The notes beneath the pieces were generated by a model. It ran no database searches. It saw only the letters and a program-made list of their open reading frames with translations, and had not been told where the DNA came from. A program made the position numbers and the translations under genes. A stretch of DNA of 17,400 nucleotides from JAAYJR01 sp964611525. GTDB lineage: Bacteria > Bacteroidota > Bacteroidia > Bacteroidales > Prolixibacteraceae. The stretch spans positions 1-17,400 of the forward strand of contig CAZTAL010000156.1 in NCBI GenBank assembly GCA_964611525.1. Direction: 5' to 3'. Numbering within the stretch: the first letter of the stretch is position 1; each line of letters starts with the position of its first letter. This document shows, piece after piece, positions 15,615 through 17,400 of this stretch.

Positions 15615-15940
15615 ACTTTAGATAATCCTATTCTAATTTCGTCCATGAGTGTCTCGGATATTGTTCCAATTTTTTTTGTTATTCTTTCTTGTGAAAGTGA
15701 GCGTACTTGAAAACAATCAGCAGAGGAATTTTTTGTCAGACCATTCTTATTATCAGGCTCAATTTTAATCATCCATGGTGCAAACTCTTATTTATTTTTC
15801 CAGTCAGTTATAGGAACGATAATTTTCAATGGTAACTTACCCAATGAATTGTCACTAACAATTATCGCAGGTCGGGTTTTTTTTATCTCAGCTCCAATAG
15901 TTGGGTCAAGATTTATAAGCCATATTTCACCTTGCTTCAT
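15593..15940 (-). pseudogene. MazF/PemK family mRNA interferase toxin, broken by an in-frame stop
   Basis: The frame starts at ATG 15940 as KQGEIWLINLDPTIGAEI, continues with KKTRPAIIVSD and reaches PITDWKNK. A TAA stop at 15788-15790 (codon 51) interrupts it. The same frame then continues without any shift as EFAPWMIKIEPDNKNGLTK, SADCFQVRSLS and KKIGTISETL to a natural stop at 15593-15595. The full length would be about 115 aa, normal for MazF/PemK endoribonucleases, which cleave mRNA at short sites. Family homologs have an amino acid, often aromatic, at the position of the stop. It overlaps the intact antitoxin gene by 14 nt. A single recent nonsense mutation is the simplest reading; re-initiation at M57 would lack the N-terminal half. 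Confidence 0.8.
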
Positions 15941-16139
15941 AGAAATTTTCAAAATCAAGGTTAGTAAATTGGGTAAGTTCTTTGTCTGTTTTGTAGTCTT
16001 CGTATAAAGAATCTGCCGCTGTTGTCATTTGACTTTTTTCTTTTCGTTTACGCATTAGTTGCAATGAACGTTCAATGACATAAATTCGTTTCTTTACCGG
16101 CAGTTTTTGTATTTCATTTATTAACTCTTTTGTTTTCAT
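15927..16139 (-). CDS. Antitoxin of the MazF/PemK-type toxin pair
   Basis: A 70-aa charged, mostly helical protein: KELINEIQKLPVKKRIYVIERSL forms the N-terminal half and ELTQFTNLDFENFYEAR the C-terminal end. This pattern (an LPxxKR-x-x-V-x-E region, then a final LDFENFYE segment) is common in small Bacteroidota proteins encoded directly upstream of MazF-like toxins. The C-terminal segment probably binds the toxin. No classical ribbon-helix-helix or AbrB motif is evident. It is first in the operon, and its last 14 nt overlap the toxin start. The gene appears intact although the toxin carries a stop. The pairing is strong; the antitoxin class is inferred from position. Confidence 0.75.
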   Translation of the reverse strand: MKTKELINEIQKLPVKKRIYVIERSLQLMRKRKEKSQMTTAADSLYEDYKTDKELTQFTNLDFENFYEAR

Positions 16140-16158
16140 AATCTACAATTTTATTTCC

Positions 16159-16166
16159 GAAAGATA
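16159..16166 (-). promoter_or_regulatory. Candidate -7 box for the antitoxin-toxin operon
   Basis: The minus strand reads TATCTTTC, one base off TAnnTTTG, with a TTG about 23 bp upstream. Transcription would begin about 14 nt before the antitoxin ATG at 16139. Confidence 0.45.
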
Positions 16167-16289
16167 CGAATTTTTGCTTAAAATTATTCCAATTTTCCAT
16201 CAATAGAGTATCTTAAACTAATTTATTATGTTACACAACAAACTATGATTATAAGCAGGCGGGCATTAAAGCACTATTATCATTACACA

Positions 16290-16297
16290 CAAAAGTA
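16290..16297 (-). promoter_or_regulatory. Second TAnnTTTG match upstream of the antitoxin
   Basis: The minus strand reads TACTTTTG, an exact match, 143 nt or more before the antitoxin start, with no clear -33 partner. It could be an extra promoter, a short transcript start or chance. The 248-bp gap 16140-16387 holds nothing else that I can support. Confidence 0.2.
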
Positions 16298-16387
16298 ACC
16301 CAAAAGCAATAATGGTATTTTCTTTAACTGCCTTTTCCCAATTTCAATTCCACTATGATAAGATTGCCGGTTACCCACAGTTATTCC

Positions 16388-16912
16388 TTAAATTGCTTCA
16401 CTTATCCGAACATGTTTTTCTATTTCAGGTCGCCATTGCTCTTGATTTGACATTGTATCGCAAATTATCTCGTGAAAATAAACCTGATACCAAATTTTCT
16501 TATGAAACTCACAAACATTCTTATATACTTTCTCAGAATGTATCATTAATTTCATAATAAATTCTTCTTTAGGTTTTCTATGGTTATTTATTACCTGACT
16601 CAAACTTACTGGAGCAACATCTATATCTTTCGCAAAAGTATTTCTCTTTGAGTATATGGAATCTATATATAATTTTAAAAAATCTGAAAAATAGCTATGA
16701 TTATCATATACAGGATTCTTAATATATTCCTCCATTTTTAGTTTCAATTGCAAAAGTTTAGCCTTGGTAATTTGGTCTTTTGAAAGATTTTTCATCCTTC
16801 TTAAACGGGCCTCCATTAAAGCTGTGGCTTCAGATTCACGCTCCTTATTTGATTTATATCTTGAATCTATACCATACTCTGTATTCATAATATTTTTTTT
16901 ATTTTCAGTCAT
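16388..16912 (-). CDS. Helix-turn-helix (XRE-like) protein paired with a GNAT protein
   Basis: A 174-aa protein. A charged helical N-terminal half (residues 20-65, many K/R/E) is followed by a helix-turn-helix region at about 89-130: KRNTFAKDIDVAPVSLSQVINNHRKP matches the XRE pattern of a turn (DIDVAPVSLS) before the recognition helix (SQVINN), with ending EEFIMKLMI. Unlike usual XRE repressors the HTH is central, and a conserved-looking tail (WYQVYFHEIICDTMSNQ) follows. It overlaps the GNAT gene upstream by 8 nt, so the two are cotranscribed and probably coupled. A DNA-binding antitoxin or autoregulator is possible. I do not recognise a characterised homolog. Confidence 0.6.
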   Translation of the reverse strand: MTENKKNIMNTEYGIDSRYKSNKERESEATALMEARLRRMKNLSKDQITKAKLLQLKLKMEEYIKNPVYDNHSYFSDFLKLYIDSIYSKRNTFAKDIDVAPVSLSQVINNHRKPKEEFIMKLMIHSEKVYKNVCEFHKKIWYQVYFHEIICDTMSNQEQWRPEIEKHVRISEAI

Positions 16913-17372
16913 TGTCGTATATATTTATTAAGTCAATAATCTCAGGAACTTCTATACTTAAAGTCATGCCTGTTTTATTCATGTTGTATTTATCAATATA
17001 GTGCTCGGCGATTTGGCTTTTAGGTCTAAGGGAAACGCATGCCAATTCTCCAAATTCACGAATTGCAATTTTTGCAACATATGCAATTAAGTTTCCTGCG
17101 ATTTTATCATATTTCTTCTTATGTCCTTTGTTTTCTTTTGAAACTGTTAAAAGCCTGATATGAATTCTCCATTCTTGAGGAATCCTTTCAATGGAGATAA
17201 GTCCTAAAATATCACTTGAACCTTTAATCTGCAATTTATATACCTCTTGATTGTTCTCAATTTTCCAGTCAAAAAAATATCTATTTTTTCGCAGAGTTTT
17301 AAATTCATCAAATTCAACAGGTAGTATGTCTACCGAATGTTTTTCACCTGTCGATGTATCTGTAATTTTCAT
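16905..17372 (-). CDS. GNAT-fold N-acetyltransferase-like protein
   Basis: A 155-aa protein whose C-terminal half fits the GNAT fold: beta strands near 66-77 (WRIHIRLLTVS), then a candidate acetyl-CoA pyrophosphate loop NKGHKKKYDKIAG at 81-93 followed by a long helix (LIAYVAKIAIREFG), a strand ACVSLRPKS and a final Y-x-x-K-Y-x-M pattern at 125-131. GNAT enzymes transfer acetyl from acetyl-CoA; some are toxins that acetylate aminoacyl-tRNA. The substrate cannot be read from the sequence. I chose ATG 17372 over the upstream TTG 17387 because a promoter box lies between them. The gene overlaps the HTH gene by 8 nt. Confidence 0.65.
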   Translation of the reverse strand: MKITDTSTGEKHSVDILPVEFDEFKTLRKNRYFFDWKIENNQEVYKLQIKGSSDILGLISIERIPQEWRIHIRLLTVSKENKGHKKKYDKIAGNLIAYVAKIAIREFGELACVSLRPKSQIAEHYIDKYNMNKTGMTLSIEVPEIIDLINIYDND

Positions 17373-17376
17373 TAGG

Positions 17377-17384
17377 CAAAGATA
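17377..17384 (-). promoter_or_regulatory. -7 promoter box of the GNAT-HTH operon
   Basis: The minus strand reads TATCTTTG, an exact match to the Bacteroidota -7 box, only 4 nt before the ATG at 17372. Transcription would start at or next to the start codon, making a leaderless mRNA and ruling out the upstream TTG start. The matching -33 element would lie beyond the window edge. Confidence 0.6.
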
Positions 17385-17400
17385 CAAAAAGTTTACATTT

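Noticed and set aside
16312..16557. Plus-strand frame of 81 codons over the HTH gene
   Set aside because: It overlaps the HTH coding region antisense, has no recognisable content and no promoter, and is best seen as a shadow frame.

Overview
The window comes from an AT-rich member of the Bacteroidota. This rests on the protein families (a Bacteroidota-type phytoene synthase and a MazF/antitoxin pair typical of that phylum), on A/T-rich leaders with few Shine-Dalgarno sites, and on several matches to the Bacteroidota sigma-factor -7 box TAnnTTTG. The genus cannot be fixed from the sequence.

Layout. (1) 1-213: a possible remnant of a transposase-like helix-turn-helix protein at the left edge, then a short leader. 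(2) 214-6644, plus strand: a tightly packed, probably single operon for a modified carotenoid. It encodes a CruF-type carotenoid hydratase, a PlsC-like acyltransferase, a GT2 glycosyltransferase, a TPR protein, a CrtI-type desaturase, phytoene synthase CrtB and an AI-2E-type membrane protein. No carotene cyclase or ketolase is present in the window. The set matches what is needed to make a backbone, hydrate an end group, glycosylate it and acylate the sugar. (3) 6770-8651: a secreted glycerophosphodiester phosphodiesterase (minus) diverging from a LpxL/HtrB-type acyltransferase (plus). (4) 8945-15217, minus: glutamate synthase, large subunit gltB then small subunit gltD, with a 324-bp gap between them. 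A TAnnTTTG box and an inverted repeat precede gltB. (5) 15218-17400, minus: an accessory stretch with a decayed transposase-like fragment, a MazF/PemK toxin gene broken by one in-frame stop next to an intact antitoxin gene, and an overlapping GNAT acetyltransferase / helix-turn-helix gene pair whose promoter box lies only 4 nt before the start codon.

The intergenic DNA is unusual. Four pairs of imperfect direct repeats (about 30 nt each) are each spaced 63-65 bp apart and lie at gene ends. One pair duplicates the coding 3' end of gltD just beyond its stop codon. A second, dispersed element appears in both convergent gene junctions. Neither is a CRISPR array.

The most useful leads are the carotenoid glycoside-ester operon with its unexplained TPR member, the overlapping GNAT-HTH pair, the nonsense-mutated toxin with its antitoxin kept intact, and the 63-65-bp duplications around gltBD.
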